Notes: a model not told the origin generated them from the sequence alone. Positions 1 to 8,747 are shown, counted from the stretch's first letter. The stretch: 64,000 nt of DNA from Eisenbergiella porci (GCF_009696275.1 NZ_VUMI01000030.1:1-64000), one strand, 5' to 3'. Numbers and translations are program-made.

Positions 1-137
1 AAAGTTGTCCTATAACTTCTGATGGAGGGGGAACTCCTCCTTCCGTTATATCTATATAGATTTATTAGATTGGACTTTGTAACTGTTAACCAGTAGTCGT
101 TCTTGACTACACCATTATTATACTAGGTGGAATTACG

Positions 138-656
138 ATGGATAAGAAGGCGCTTCTAATTAAGACAATGATCAGTTATTATGCAAATGATCCCTGCCGG
201 ATACAGCATTTCATAAAGGTGCATGATTTTGCGGGCGTCATAGGAAAATTGGAGAAGCTTGGGGATGAGGAACAGAATATTCTTGAGATTGCCTCGATTG
301 TACATGATATCGGAATTAAGGTAAGCGAAGAAAAGTACGGGGACGCGGATGGAAAGCATCAGGAGCTGGAGGGGCCTGTCATTGCCAGGGCAATGCTGGA
401 AACGCTGGATTTTGAGGATTCGGTGATTGACAGGGTGTGTTATCTGATCGCACATCATCATACTTACACGGACATCAACGGTTTGGATTATCAGATTCTG
501 GTGGAGGCCGATTTTCTGGTAAACCTATACGAAGGAAATAAGTCAAGGGAAACGGCCGGACAGGTCCTGCGGCGCATCTTTCGTACTGAAAGCGGCAGAC
601 AGATATGCGCCGACATGTTCGGCCTTTCCCTGGATCCGGAGGCTACGCGGGAATAA
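138..656 (+). CDS. HD-domain phosphohydrolase
   Basis: A 172-residue protein of the HD superfamily of metal-dependent phosphohydrolases. The metal-binding residues are visible: a histidine in IQHFIKVH near residue 25, the HD doublet in SIVHDIG near residue 55, a later AHHHTY motif near residue 105 and a distal aspartate in VEADFLV. The ATG follows AGGTGG at a good distance. The family hydrolyses phosphate esters, often nucleotides, but the substrate cannot be told from sequence. It stands alone; its 3' end overlaps the convergent VOC gene by 14 bases. The 137 bases upstream hold two small hairpins (around 24-42 and 93-111) and no gene. Confidence 0.85.
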   Translation: MDKKALLIKTMISYYANDPCRIQHFIKVHDFAGVIGKLEKLGDEEQNILEIASIVHDIGIKVSEEKYGDADGKHQELEGPVIARAMLETLDFEDSVIDRVCYLIAHHHTYTDINGLDYQILVEADFLVNLYEGNKSRETAGQVLRRIFRTESGRQICADMFGLSLDPEATRE

Positions 657-1011
657 TTTCTATCCAATAGCCGTCAGGATCGGCTATAAAATAGATTCCC
701 ATAGCCTCATTTTCAAAGCAGATGCAGCCCATTTCCCTGTGCTTCGCATGGGCAGCCTCCATGTCATCAACAGCAAAGGCCAGGTGGAATTCGTTGTCTC
801 CCAGGTCATAGGAATCCTTTTCCCAGTCCCTCAGCCAGGTCAGCTCCAGCTGATGAGGAGTAACACCGTCGGTCAGGAATGCAAGGATGAAGCTCCCGTC
901 GGAGGATTCTTTGGTGCGGGCGGCCTTCAGGCCAAGAGCCTCTTCATAAAAACGGAGTGATTTATCCAGATCCGTTACGTTTAAATTGTTATGGGCAAAA
1001 CTGAATTTCAT
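643..1011 (-). CDS. VOC-family (glyoxalase I-like) protein
   Basis: A 122-residue single-domain vicinal oxygen chelate protein resembling lactoylglutathione lyase. It opens with FAHNNLNVTDLDKSLRFYEEALGL, whose first histidine is the expected metal ligand; further candidate ligands are the glutamate in HQLELTW, the histidine in EFHLAFAVDD and the glutamate in YWIEIIPA. Length and motifs match bacterial GloA-like proteins, but VOC members also include dioxygenases and resistance proteins, so methylglyoxal detoxification is an inference. The ATG follows GAGGAG. It converges on the HD gene with a 14-base overlap of the coding ends. Confidence 0.8.
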   Translation of the reverse strand: MKFSFAHNNLNVTDLDKSLRFYEEALGLKAARTKESSDGSFILAFLTDGVTPHQLELTWLRDWEKDSYDLGDNEFHLAFAVDDMEAAHAKHREMGCICFENEAMGIYFIADPDGYWIEIIPA

Positions 1012-1192
1012 ATTGGCTCCTCTCTGCGCAATGCTGCGCGTACAGTTTCTGATATGTGCATTTTATACGGAGCAGGTGTGTATTGCAACCTGTTTTTTTG
1101 GAATGACATTTCAGGAAAAGAGCTTTATACTATTGTAGTGATGGGGTTATGCAGACTTATTTTCAGACTTAAGATAAAGGAGAGTTTTTTTC

Positions 1193-2020
1193 ATGCACAC
1201 GTTAGTAGTTCTTATTGTTGTTATTTTGCTTTTGTTTCTGCTTTATATGATCTTGATTATGCCAAGGCTGCATAAGCCGGACTGCGGTGCACTGCTTCAT
1301 CAATATTATGCGCACCGCGGGCTTCACGATTTGGAAGCCGGAGTTCCGGAGAATTCCATGAAAGCATTCAGGCTGGCCATTGAGAAGGGGTTTGGCATGG
1401 AAATGGATGTGCAGCTTTCAAAGGACGGCATTCCGGTGGTTTTTCATGATGCTACCCTGACACGTATGTGCGGTGTGGAGAAACGGGTGAATGAATTGAC
1501 CCTGGCGGAGCTTAAGCAGCTTTCCCTGGCAGGGACGCAGGAGCGGATTCCTACTTTTCAGGAATTCCTTACTCTGGTAAACGGGCAGGTTCCTCTTATC
1601 ATTGAAATCAAAATGGATAAGAAGGATGACAGGATTCCTGAGGCAGTCAATGAACAGCTGAGGGGATACCAGGGTGTTTACTGTATTGAATCTTTTCATC
1701 CTTCCGCGCTTATCTGGTACAGGAAGCACCGGCCTGATGTGTTCCGGGGGCAGCTTTGCACGAATTTCAATAAGGAGAACAAAAATTGCAGCCTTCCTTT
1801 TTTCCTGTTGAGCAAAATGCTTTCCAACATTGCGGCCAGGCCGGATTTTATTGCTTACAACTGGCTTTACCGGGATGATTTGTCAAGAAGGATTTGCTGC
1901 GGCTTCTATCATGCGCTTTCGGTGGGATGGACAATCCGTTCCCAGAAAGAAATGGATGAATGCCGGAAGGACTTTACATTGTTCATTTTTGAAGGTTTTA
2001 TACCGGAAGGGGATGCCTGA
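1193..2020 (+). CDS. membrane-anchored glycerophosphodiester phosphodiesterase
   Basis: A 275-residue GDPD-family enzyme that hydrolyses glycerophosphodiesters to glycerol 3-phosphate plus an alcohol. One hydrophobic segment (residues 3-23) anchors it to the membrane. The catalytic TIM-barrel follows, with YAHRGLHD and PENSMKAF near residue 40, the metal-binding EMDVQLSKDG near residue 65 and VVFHDATLTRMCG near residue 80. The start has GGAG upstream. Its stop overlaps the next start by one base, so it is translationally coupled to the HAD phosphatase. Glycerol 3-phosphate released here could feed the glp genes at 13-17 kb, but that is inference. Confidence 0.9.
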   Translation: MHTLVVLIVVILLLFLLYMILIMPRLHKPDCGALLHQYYAHRGLHDLEAGVPENSMKAFRLAIEKGFGMEMDVQLSKDGIPVVFHDATLTRMCGVEKRVNELTLAELKQLSLAGTQERIPTFQEFLTLVNGQVPLIIEIKMDKKDDRIPEAVNEQLRGYQGVYCIESFHPSALIWYRKHRPDVFRGQLCTNFNKENKNCSLPFFLLSKMLSNIAARPDFIAYNWLYRDDLSRRICCGFYHALSVGWTIRSQKEMDECRKDFTLFIFEGFIPEGDA

Positions 2021-2643
2021 TGCAGGAGCGTCATTTTATTTTTGATATCGACGGAACGTTGATTAATACGGAAAGGGCTATTATAAAAGGGCTTCAGGAG
2101 CTGCTGTTGGAAGAAAAGGGGATCCAATATGCGCCGGAGCAGTTATATTTCTGTCTGGGGATCCCGGGAAGCCAGGCTCTGGCACAGCTGGGGATTGAGG
2201 ATGGAATTCCTGAGAAGCTGAAAAAATGGGATGCCTTCTATAATTCGCATGCCAATGATGTTTCCATTTATCCTGATATTCCGGAGATTCTGGAGCATTT
2301 GAGGGATAAGGGAATTATTCTGGGGACAATAACATCGAAAAATCAGGAAGAGTATGATCATGATATGATACCGTTGGGATTGGAGAAATATTTTACCATC
2401 TCTGTTACTTCCTCGGATACCCCGGAGCATAAACCCAGTCCAGGACCTATGCTTTATTATCTGAAGAAAGCGGGAATTTCTCCGGAACAGGCTGTTTATA
2501 TCGGCGACAGCATTTATGATATGCAGTGTGCCGGGAGCGCAGGGGTAAAACGCGCGCTGGCTCTGTGGGGGTGTAAAAATCCGGAGGCCATAGCCGCAGA
2601 TGTACGGCTGGCGGAGCCCTGGGATATTTTGAAGCTTGTGTAG
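2020..2643 (+). CDS. HAD-family phosphatase (phosphoglycolate phosphatase-like)
   Basis: A 207-residue HAD hydrolase with a type-1 cap. Motif I is FDIDGTLINTE (nucleophile Asp near residue 9), motif II is the threonine in LGTITSKN, motif III the lysine in EHKPSPGPM, and motif IV is YIGDSIYDMQ. The fold and length match Gph/PpaX-like phosphatases; the substrate is unknown. It is coupled to the phosphodiesterase by a TGATG junction, so the two are probably co-expressed. A strong hairpin about 95 bases downstream likely ends the transcript. Confidence 0.85.
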   Translation: MQERHFIFDIDGTLINTERAIIKGLQELLLEEKGIQYAPEQLYFCLGIPGSQALAQLGIEDGIPEKLKKWDAFYNSHANDVSIYPDIPEILEHLRDKGIILGTITSKNQEEYDHDMIPLGLEKYFTISVTSSDTPEHKPSPGPMLYYLKKAGISPEQAVYIGDSIYDMQCAGSAGVKRALALWGCKNPEAIAADVRLAEPWDILKLV

Positions 2644-2737
2644 GCCGCGGGCGGACTTCATCGGTTTTACAGTGATATGCTGCTGTTTTATTGATGAAAA
2701 TTAAGATGATTTTGTGGGATTACAGGATTATCTGCAA

Positions 2738-2787
2738 AAAGGAACCTGCTTCCGTGGGCTGTCTGCCATCGGAAGCAGGTTCCTTTT
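2738..2787. terminator. bidirectional rho-independent terminator
   Basis: A 16-bp perfect stem (2738-2753 with 2771-2786, core GGAACCTGCTTCC) with a 17-base loop. There is a run of T on the + side and a run of A before the stem, so it can end both the converging HAD transcript and the hsp20 transcript. Confidence 0.85.
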
Positions 2788-2917
2788 AACATGATAACAA
2801 AGGATTAAAAGGGGAGGGTATTTTAACAGTCTGGGACTGGTATTGTCCTTTATCTATATAAAACCGGTTACCGCCGGCAGTATCGGAGGGCAATCACTGA
2901 ACCCTGAAGGAAGTCCG

Positions 2918-3346
2918 TCAGCCCTCAATAGGGATGATTGTCTTCTCTTCTTCAATCTTCTTGGGCTGAGGCTTATCAATCATAATCTTCAGAATTCCGT
3001 CCTTGAAGGCTGCATGGATTTCGTTCTCCGTAATCTCCTCGCCGATATAGAAGGTTCTCTTCATGGTTCCGTAATATCTTTCTTTCCTTACATACTTGGT
3101 TCTCTCATCCGCTCTTTCCACAGGCTCTTTCCTGTCTGCGGTAATGGTGAGGTAGCCTTCCTTTAATTCGGCCTTTACATCATCTTTGGTAAAGCCGGGA
3201 ACTTCAATTTCCAGAAGGTACTGTCCGTCCTTCTCGCGGATATCTGTTTTCATCAGCTGGGTCTGAGGAGCGTATCCTCTGTTAAAAAACGGGTCATCAA
3301 ACATATCACCGAAAAAGTCATTGAAAAAGTTGTTTCTGATTAACAT
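2918..3346 (-). CDS. hsp20: Hsp20 / alpha-crystallin small heat-shock protein
   Basis: A 142-residue ATP-independent holdase chaperone. The N-terminus is short and rich in phenylalanine and asparagine. The alpha-crystallin domain spans about residues 35-130, with DIREKDGQYLLEIEVPGF, the GYLTITADRK strand and the conserved ALKDGIL-type motif (here AAFKDGILKIMI). The C-terminal tail holds an IPI motif (TIIPIEG), the I-x-I anchor used for oligomer assembly. The ATG follows AGGAGG. A CIRCE operator overlaps its promoter, so it is predicted to be repressed by HrcA and induced by heat or unfolded protein. It is monocistronic. Confidence 0.95.
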   Translation of the reverse strand: MLIRNNFFNDFFGDMFDDPFFNRGYAPQTQLMKTDIREKDGQYLLEIEVPGFTKDDVKAELKEGYLTITADRKEPVERADERTKYVRKERYYGTMKRTFYIGEEITENEIHAAFKDGILKIMIDKPQPKKIEEEKTIIPIEG

Positions 3347-3425
3347 AGTTCATTCCTCCTGATTTCTTATTATTTATAAAGAGGTCTCCGGCTTGTCTGC
3401 CGTTCCCCTTTGTTGTTCTATAACA

Positions 3426-3454
3426 TTTATAACATGCATTGTTAGCACTGTCAA
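3426..3454 (-). promoter_or_regulatory. hsp20 sigma-A promoter
   Basis: On the minus strand a TTGACA (3449-3454) is followed after exactly 17 bases by TATAAA (3426-3431). This gives a leader of about 70 bases before the hsp20 start. The -35 box lies inside the CIRCE operator. Confidence 0.85.
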
Positions 3455-3468
3455 GAGGTGAGTGCTAA
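3442..3468. promoter_or_regulatory. CIRCE operator (HrcA binding site)
   Basis: The inverted repeat TTAGCACTG, 9 bases, GAGTGCTAA matches the CIRCE consensus (TTAGCACTC-N9-GAGTGCTAA) at all but one arm base (3450). HrcA bound here would cover the -35 box of hsp20. CIRCE normally controls groE and dnaK, and less often small heat-shock genes. Confidence 0.93.
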
Positions 3469-3679
3469 TTTAATTATAAAAAAAATATAAAGCTTATGTT
3501 ATGCATTTATTCTGTATCTTATGCTGAAGGCAGGCGCAATTTTGAAAAGGCAGCGGAAAGGATTTGTCCGTTATGGCTGTTTTTATAAAAAATAAGCGGA
3601 TTCACTGGACATATCCCCCGGAGAACGAGTAAAATAGAACGCAGTAAAATATATTTTCTTATGTGACAGGAGAATTATC

Positions 3680-4771
3680 ATGAGCAAAGTTATCTTAACG
3701 GGCGACCGCCCTACCGGTCCGCTTCATGTTGGGCACTATGTAGGCTCCCTGAAGCGGAGAGTGGAGCTTCAGAATTCCGGAGAATATGATAAGATTTTTA
3801 TTATGATCGCAGATGCGCAGGCGCTGACCGATAATGCAGACAATCCGGAGAAGGTGCGTCAGAATATTATTGAAGTGGCGCTGGATTATCTGTCCTGCGG
3901 GCTTGATCCGGCAAAGTCCACTCTTTTTATTCAGTCCCAGATTCCTGAACTGTGCGAGCTTTCTTTTTATTATATGAATCTGGTTACTGTTTCCAGGCTG
4001 CAGAGGAATCCTACCGTGAAGTCTGAAATTCAGATGCGTAATTTTGAGACAAGCATTCCTGTGGGCTTTTTTACCTACCCTATCAGCCAGGCGGCGGATA
4101 TTACCGCGTTCCATGCCACTACGGTTCCAGTAGGCGAGGATCAGGCGCCCATGATTGAGCAGACGAAGGAAATCGTCCACAAGTTCAATTCCGTATATGG
4201 GGAGACACTTACAGACCCTAATATCCTGCTGCCTGACAACAAGGTATGTCTGCGCCTGCCGGGTATTGACGGGAAGGCAAAGATGAGCAAATCTCTGAAT
4301 AACTGTATTTATCTGTCCGACAGCGAAGCGGATGTAAAGCAGAAAATCATGTCCATGTTCACCGATCCCGGTCACCTGCGTGTACAGGATCCCGGAAAGG
4401 TGGAAGGAAATCCGGTATTTATTTATCTGGAAGCATTCTGCCGGGATGAACATTTTGAACGCTACTGCCCTGATTATCAGAATCTTCAGGAAATGGAGGA
4501 TCATTACGCGCGCGGCGGCCTGGGAGATGTTAAGGTAAAGAAGTTCCTGAATAATGTAATGCAGGAGGAGCTGGAACCCATTCGGAAACGGAGAAAGGAA
4601 TTTGAAAAGGATATTCCTGAAATTTACCGGATCCTGAAGGAGGGCAGCGAGGCTGCCGAGGCAGAGGCCGCCAGGACGTTGTCCGAGGTGAAGAATGCGA
4701 TGAAGATCAACTATTTTGAGGATCAGGCGCTGATTCAGGAGCAGGCGGAAAGATTTGCTTCGGATAAATAA
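3680..4771 (+). CDS. trpS: tryptophanyl-tRNA synthetase
   Basis: A 363-residue class I aminoacyl-tRNA synthetase that charges tRNA-Trp. The HIGH-type motif appears as PLHVGHYVG near residue 14 and the KMSKS motif as AKMSKSLNN near residue 200. The protein is slightly longer than the usual 330 residues and starts [16 protein letters not shown], like the TrpS2-type branch. The ATG follows AGGAG. No T-box structure is recognisable in the 330-base gap upstream; a weak promoter (TGGACA, 18 bases, TAAAAT around 3607-3636) is possible. A strong terminator follows 30 bases after the stop, so it is monocistronic. Confidence 0.95.
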   Translation: MSKVILTGDRPTGPLHVGHYVGSLKRRVELQNSGEYDKIFIMIADAQALTDNADNPEKVRQNIIEVALDYLSCGLDPAKSTLFIQSQIPELCELSFYYMNLVTVSRLQRNPTVKSEIQMRNFETSIPVGFFTYPISQAADITAFHATTVPVGEDQAPMIEQTKEIVHKFNSVYGETLTDPNILLPDNKVCLRLPGIDGKAKMSKSLNNCIYLSDSEADVKQKIMSMFTDPGHLRVQDPGKVEGNPVFIYLEAFCRDEHFERYCPDYQNLQEMEDHYARGGLGDVKVKKFLNNVMQEELEPIRKRRKEFEKDIPEIYRILKEGSEAAEAEAARTLSEVKNAMKINYFEDQALIQEQAERFASDK

Positions 4772-4796
4772 AAGCCGATTTGTGCTTTTGGAGAGC

Positions 4797-4848
4797 ATAT
4801 AAAAGCCCGGACAGGCGGTTTAATAAACTGCCAGTCCGGGCTTTTCTG
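4797..4848. terminator. bidirectional terminator after trpS
   Basis: A 12-bp stem AAAAGCCCGGAC (4801-4812) pairs with 4834-4845, and a nested GGCGGTTT/AAACTGCC stem extends it. A/T runs on both sides make it work for trpS (+) and the DUF362 gene (-). Confidence 0.88.
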
Positions 4849-4885
4849 ATTCTTTTTTATGTATTTTGTCAGATTATGTACTATA

Positions 4886-5992
4886 TCAGATTTCAATCAA
4901 CTCATACTGGTCGCTGCCAAGGCCGATTTTCACCGCATGTTCAATGCAGGAGTGCCAGTTGGTCTCCGGAGCGGAATCAATGAAGTGGTCATGGTGTACA
5001 TGGGGCATCCGGTCAAGCTGGCTGCCGCTGATAACGGGCTGTTTATTTACCGCATCTGCACAGGCTACGTCCAGTGCTACCGGATCGAAAGAGGCAAACA
5101 TTCCCACATCAGGAACGATGGGAATATCGTTTTCGGAATGGCAGTCGCAGTTGGGGGAAACATCCACTACAAGGCTGATATGGAAGTGGGGGCGTCCGGT
5201 TACCACAGCTTTGCTGTATTCCGCTATTTTACGGTTGAGGATATCATTGCTTTCATCTCCGGGAGTGCAGACGGCATCCATGGGGCAGACTCCGATGCAG
5301 CGGCCGCAGCCAACACATTTGTCGTGGTCAATGGAGGCCTTGCCGTCTGTAATGGAGGGAGCATCATGGGCGCAGATTTTGATACAGCGGCCGCAGCCGA
5401 TGCAGTTTTCCTGCTCCACATAGGGCTTGCCTGCGTTGTGCATTTCCATCTTGCCGGCGCGGGATCCGCAGCCCATGCCGATATTCTTCAGCGCGCCGCC
5501 GAAACCGGTGGCTTCGTGTCCCTTGAAATGGCTGAGAGTGATAAAAACATCCGCATCCATAATGGCGCGGCCGATTTTGGCTTCCTTTACATATTCCCCG
5601 CCTTCTACGGGAACCAATTCTTCATCGGTTCCCTTCAGTCCATCGGCAATGATGACATGGCAGCCGGTGGAAAATGGGGAAAAACCATTCTGGTAGGCTG
5701 CATCTATGTGATCCAGGGCATTCTTTCTACCGCCCACATACAGTGTGTTGCAGTCCGTGAGGAAGGCCTTGCCGCCGAGTTCTTTGATTACCTTTACCAC
5801 CACTGCGGCGTAGTTGGGACGCAGATATGCCAGGTTGCCTGGCTCGCCGAAGTGCATTTTTATAGCGGCGTACTTGTTGCTGAAATCAATGTTTCCGATT
5901 CCTGCCGTTTTAATCAGACGTTCCAGCTTCTGAGGCAGATTCTCAGAAAAAGAAGTTTTCATTGTTGTAAAATAAACCTTTGATTTTTCCAT
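4886..5992 (-). CDS. DUF362 protein with two [4Fe-4S] clusters
   Basis: A 368-residue cytoplasmic protein. Residues 1-180 are the DUF362 domain (KMHFGEPGNLAYLRP, then a conserved SHFKGHEATGFGGALKNIGMG motif). Two ferredoxin-type cluster motifs follow, CIGCGRCIKICAHDA and CVGCGRCIGVCPMDA, around residues 190-240. Proteins of this type are common in anaerobes and are often annotated as Fe-S or uncharacterised redox proteins; the reaction is unknown. It may be co-transcribed with the ZIP transporter upstream, but a 138-base gap with a hairpin separates them. Confidence 0.85.
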   Translation of the reverse strand: MEKSKVYFTTMKTSFSENLPQKLERLIKTAGIGNIDFSNKYAAIKMHFGEPGNLAYLRPNYAAVVVKVIKELGGKAFLTDCNTLYVGGRKNALDHIDAAYQNGFSPFSTGCHVIIADGLKGTDEELVPVEGGEYVKEAKIGRAIMDADVFITLSHFKGHEATGFGGALKNIGMGCGSRAGKMEMHNAGKPYVEQENCIGCGRCIKICAHDAPSITDGKASIDHDKCVGCGRCIGVCPMDAVCTPGDESNDILNRKIAEYSKAVVTGRPHFHISLVVDVSPNCDCHSENDIPIVPDVGMFASFDPVALDVACADAVNKQPVISGSQLDRMPHVHHDHFIDSAPETNWHSCIEHAVKIGLGSDQYELIEI

Positions 5993-6086
5993 TTGTAATT
6001 CCTCCCAATTTATTTTTTATGTACAGCGGGCCTGACAGATACGCGTGCATTAACACCGGCATGCCAGCTTAATGGCTGGCGGGAGA

Positions 6087-6122
6087 CCGGATGTGTCCCG
6101 CAGCCCGCGGCAGGACATCCGG
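6087..6122. repeat. intergenic hairpin between ZIP gene and DUF362 gene
   Basis: CCGGATGT (6087-6094) pairs with ACATCCGG (6115-6122), nested in a longer imperfect palindrome bounded by TTAATGGC and GGCCATTAA. There is no T run, so it is not a clear terminator. Confidence 0.4.
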
Positions 6123-6130
6123 CCATTAAT

Positions 6131-6925
6131 TCATCCCAGTGCCACATCCAGTATCATCATAATGAGGAAACCGACCATAACCCCCAGGGTTCCCACATTG
6201 GAATGCTCTCCCAGATGTGCTTCCGGAATCAGCTCTTCCACCACCACATACATCATGGCACCGGCTGCAAAGCTGAGAAGCCAGGGCATCAGCGGCTGGA
6301 TTCCGCCGGCCACAAGCACAACAAGAATTCCGAAAACCGGCTCCACAATACCTGAAAGGCTGCCATACAGAAAGGCTTTCCATGTAGGGATTCCTTCCTG
6401 GCGCAGAGGCAGTGATATTGCCGCGCCTTCGGGGAAGTTCTGGATACCGATACCCAGGGCAAGCGCAAATGCGGCGGCGGCTCCCGCCTCCATCCCCATG
6501 TTCTGCGCCGCCATGGCGAATGCAAGGCCTACCGCCATTCCCTCAGGGATATTGTGCAGGGTGACGGCCATGACAAGAAGCGTGGTACGCTTCCAGGAAG
6601 AAGTCATTCCCTCCGGTTCCGAAGAACCGGCATGCAGATGGGGAAGCAGCTGATCCATCAGGAGCAGAAAGAGAATGCCCAGCACAAAACCGCCCGCTGC
6701 CGGAATCCATCCGATGCCTCCTGCCTTTTCCGCCTCATTAATCGCAGGGATCAGCAGGGACCATACGGACGCAGCAATCATGACTCCCGCCGCAAATCCC
6801 AGAAAGACCCTCTGTATTTTCATATTGATCTCGCCGCGGAACAGAAATACCATAGCGGCGCCCAGCGTTGTCATCAGGAACGTAAAGCCGGTTCCGCCGG
6901 CCGCCCAAATCAATGCCTGACTCAT
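6131..6925 (-). CDS. ZIP-family divalent metal transporter
   Basis: A 264-residue integral membrane protein with about eight hydrophobic segments. The two ZIP signature helices are clear: TLHNIPEGMAVG (fourth segment) and GIQNFPEGAAISLPL (fifth segment). Their histidine, asparagine and glutamate residues form the binuclear metal site of this family. ZIP proteins import zinc, iron or manganese into the cytoplasm; specificity cannot be read here. The loop carries a histidine (LPHLHAGSSEPEG). The start has AGGAGG. Just upstream lies a short tandem GTAGCTGTGTCAGA/GTAACCGTGTCAG (6944-6970). Confidence 0.92.
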   Translation of the reverse strand: MSQALIWAAGGTGFTFLMTTLGAAMVFLFRGEINMKIQRVFLGFAAGVMIAASVWSLLIPAINEAEKAGGIGWIPAAGGFVLGILFLLLMDQLLPHLHAGSSEPEGMTSSWKRTTLLVMAVTLHNIPEGMAVGLAFAMAAQNMGMEAGAAAAFALALGIGIQNFPEGAAISLPLRQEGIPTWKAFLYGSLSGIVEPVFGILVVLVAGGIQPLMPWLLSFAAGAMMYVVVEELIPEAHLGEHSNVGTLGVMVGFLIMMILDVALG

Positions 6926-7025
6926 AAATTACCTCCTTTTTCAGTAGCTGTGTCAGAGTAACCGTGTCAGCTTAAAGCGCAGGCCCCGGCAGCAAGGGCA
7001 CTGACCTGACTGAATAGCTGCCCTT

Positions 7026-7538
7026 TTATTCATTATTCTGCAGAAGGCTGCTTCCTTGCTTTATCCCTTCCGGAGTTATCAATATCAGCTTTCTGTACAG
7101 GAAGGGATTCAGGTTCTCCCGCAGCAGGGCCTGATCCTCTATAATCAAGTCCCCGTCTGTGATAAGAAGCAGCAGCCGGGAACGGGCCTGAAACATTTTC
7201 AGCTGTCCGCAGAGCAGCTCCAGCCTTTTCCGGGAAGCAAAAGGTTCATAATCCTGAAAGGCGCTTCCTGTCTGCAAATAGGCAAGGGCGGATATTTCAT
7301 GATTAATGTCGTCATCCGCTTTCCATCTGACCAGGTTCAGACGCACATTACGGAAGGTATCTCCCATGGACTTGAGTACGGCCACAATTTCCTTGCCGCA
7401 TTCGGCCAAAGCTTCCCCGTCTGCGGAGTAATCGGCCACAACCGCCATTTCTATCGGGCCGCCGCGATAATTTCCGGGCACATGAAGCACCCGCTGCACC
7501 GCATTTTTCAACTGCAGCTTTTGCACCTGAGTCAGCAT
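7026..7538 (-). CDS. uncharacterised vWA-like protein
   Basis: A 170-residue protein of unknown function. The start was placed at 7538 because this ATG overlaps the upstream HAD stop (TGATG junction). The pattern MAVVADYSADGEAL, then an amphipathic helix, a strand, and LLLLITDGDLI resembles the strand-helix order of a von Willebrand A domain with a degenerate metal site (DYSAD in place of DxSxS). No signal peptide or membrane segment is visible. Translational coupling suggests a joint role with the HAD phosphatase or simple co-expression. The vWA assignment is by eye only. Confidence 0.6.
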   Translation of the reverse strand: MLTQVQKLQLKNAVQRVLHVPGNYRGGPIEMAVVADYSADGEALAECGKEIVAVLKSMGDTFRNVRLNLVRWKADDDINHEISALAYLQTGSAFQDYEPFASRKRLELLCGQLKMFQARSRLLLLITDGDLIIEDQALLRENLNPFLYRKLILITPEGIKQGSSLLQNNE

Positions 7539-8191
7539 CACAGCATATCCTCCAGAAAATCCCTGACAGCAAAAAGACTGTCGCATTTGTGATAGAGCAA
7601 TTCTTCTATTTCGGGCGTAGGTTCCACCATATCAGGCACCATAACAGGAAGCATGCCTGCTGCCGCTGCGGAACGAATGCCGTTGGGCGAGTCCTCTATG
7701 GCAATGGCGTTCTCCGGCTTCACCCCCAGCAGCTCGCATGCCTTCAAATAAATATCAGGAAGAGGCTTGCTGTGCTCCACCATATCCCCGCCGATTACCA
7801 CCTGGAAAAAGTCCGTAAAATCCGCTCTGCGCAGATGGCTGAGCACCTTTTCCTGTCCGGTGGAGGAGGCCAGGGCGATCTTTACGCCTTTTTCCTGCAG
7901 CCAGGTCAGGAGCTCCCCGGCTCCCTTCATCACAGGAAGTCCTTCTTTTTCCACTCTTTCCTGGAAAAGGGCGGAGGTCTGTTCCCTGAAATAATCATAG
8001 GGGAAGTCCTCTCCGTAAACCTCCTTCAGGAAAATGCGGCAGTCCGTACGGTTCAGTCCGATGCAGCCGTATACTCCTTTTTCAATGTTTCCCAGTCCTA
8101 ATTTTTCGGCAACGGCAATCCAGCTTTCCACGCTCAGTCTTTCCGTGTCGAATAGTATGCCGTCCATATCAAAACAGATTGCTTCAATCAT
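7538..8191 (-). CDS. HAD hydrolase, beta-phosphoglucomutase-like
   Basis: A 217-residue HAD hydrolase with a four-helix cap. Motif I is CFDMDGILFDTE, motif II the serine in IALASSTG, motif III the lysine in EHSKPLPDIY, and motif IV the aspartates in AIEDSPNGIRSA. The last motif (GIRSAAAAG) is typical of the beta-phosphoglucomutase/YcjU/GS1-like group, which acts on sugar phosphates. The ATG follows GGAG. It sits third or fourth in a compact minus-strand run and is coupled to the vWA-like gene. Confidence 0.85.
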   Translation of the reverse strand: MIEAICFDMDGILFDTERLSVESWIAVAEKLGLGNIEKGVYGCIGLNRTDCRIFLKEVYGEDFPYDYFREQTSALFQERVEKEGLPVMKGAGELLTWLQEKGVKIALASSTGQEKVLSHLRRADFTDFFQVVIGGDMVEHSKPLPDIYLKACELLGVKPENAIAIEDSPNGIRSAAAAGMLPVMVPDMVEPTPEIEELLYHKCDSLFAVRDFLEDML

Positions 8192-8244
8192 ATTTTCTCC
8201 ATACTGTTGGTTTATTAAGCTTTCCTCTGCGGATCCTTCTGTCG

Positions 8245-8727
8245 TTAAAATATCGTCAGCGTACGGTAAATGGTATTTTCCGCCTGGGAATCAGGTATTT
8301 CAAACACTTTTTTCAGGCTTTTGCGGTAAAAGCCTTCCGCGTGCTCCGCCCAGCCGATGACCGCATAGCCATAGCCCGCCTCCCGCATGCCAAGCAGCGC
8401 TGCGCGCAGGAGAGCCTGGCCGGTGCCGTGCCCTTTTTCATCCGGTCTGATACCGATTGGGCCGAAATAGCCTTTTGCCGTGGCATCAAAGCAGGAAAAG
8501 CCGATGATTTCCCCTTTCTGCACCGCGATATAGCAGGTGATGGGATCGTGGGAAAAGGCGTGTTCACATTCGCTTTCCCAGCCGCCCTCGTAATATTTAC
8601 GGACGAACTCCATTACCTTTCCTTTATCCGGGCTGAGGACGCGGCGGATGGTGATTCCTGCCTCCTCCAGCTTTTCCGGAGACCAGGACGGATCCATATC
8701 ATACAAATTCACCAGATAATCAGCCAT
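8245..8727 (-). CDS. GNAT-family N-acetyltransferase
   Basis: A 160-residue single GNAT domain. The acetyl-CoA binding motif A is visible as IGPIGIRPDEKGHGTGQALL near residue 95 (Q/RxxGxG/A form RPDEKGHGTG). The preceding strand is GEIIGFSCFDA. The acceptor is unknown. It has an AGGAG site and lies 20 bases after ksgA, so the two probably share a transcript; a similar protein next to ksgA may be modifying a ribosome component or a metabolite, but nothing in the sequence decides this. Confidence 0.85.
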   Translation of the reverse strand: MADYLVNLYDMDPSWSPEKLEEAGITIRRVLSPDKGKVMEFVRKYYEGGWESECEHAFSHDPITCYIAVQKGEIIGFSCFDATAKGYFGPIGIRPDEKGHGTGQALLRAALLGMREAGYGYAVIGWAEHAEGFYRKSLKKVFEIPDSQAENTIYRTLTIF

Positions 8728-8747
8728 ATTCCCTCTCCTTTTTTCTT

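Noticed and set aside
1-137. Riboswitch-like leader before the HD gene
   Set aside because: Only two short hairpins are visible, with no conserved riboswitch core.
3490-3679. Possible T-box leader before trpS
   Set aside because: No T-box sequence, specifier loop or terminator hairpin is visible.
3695-4798. A 367-codon open frame on the - strand
   Set aside because: Antisense to trpS; no domain or start signal.
4859-5983. A 374-codon open frame on the + strand
   Set aside because: It is opposite the DUF362 gene, whose ferredoxin motifs and ribosome site are clear.
6993-7025. Terminator (AAGGGCA/TGCCCTT) after the vWA-like gene
   Set aside because: The T-rich side points the wrong way for the minus-strand genes, and no + strand transcript is expected there.
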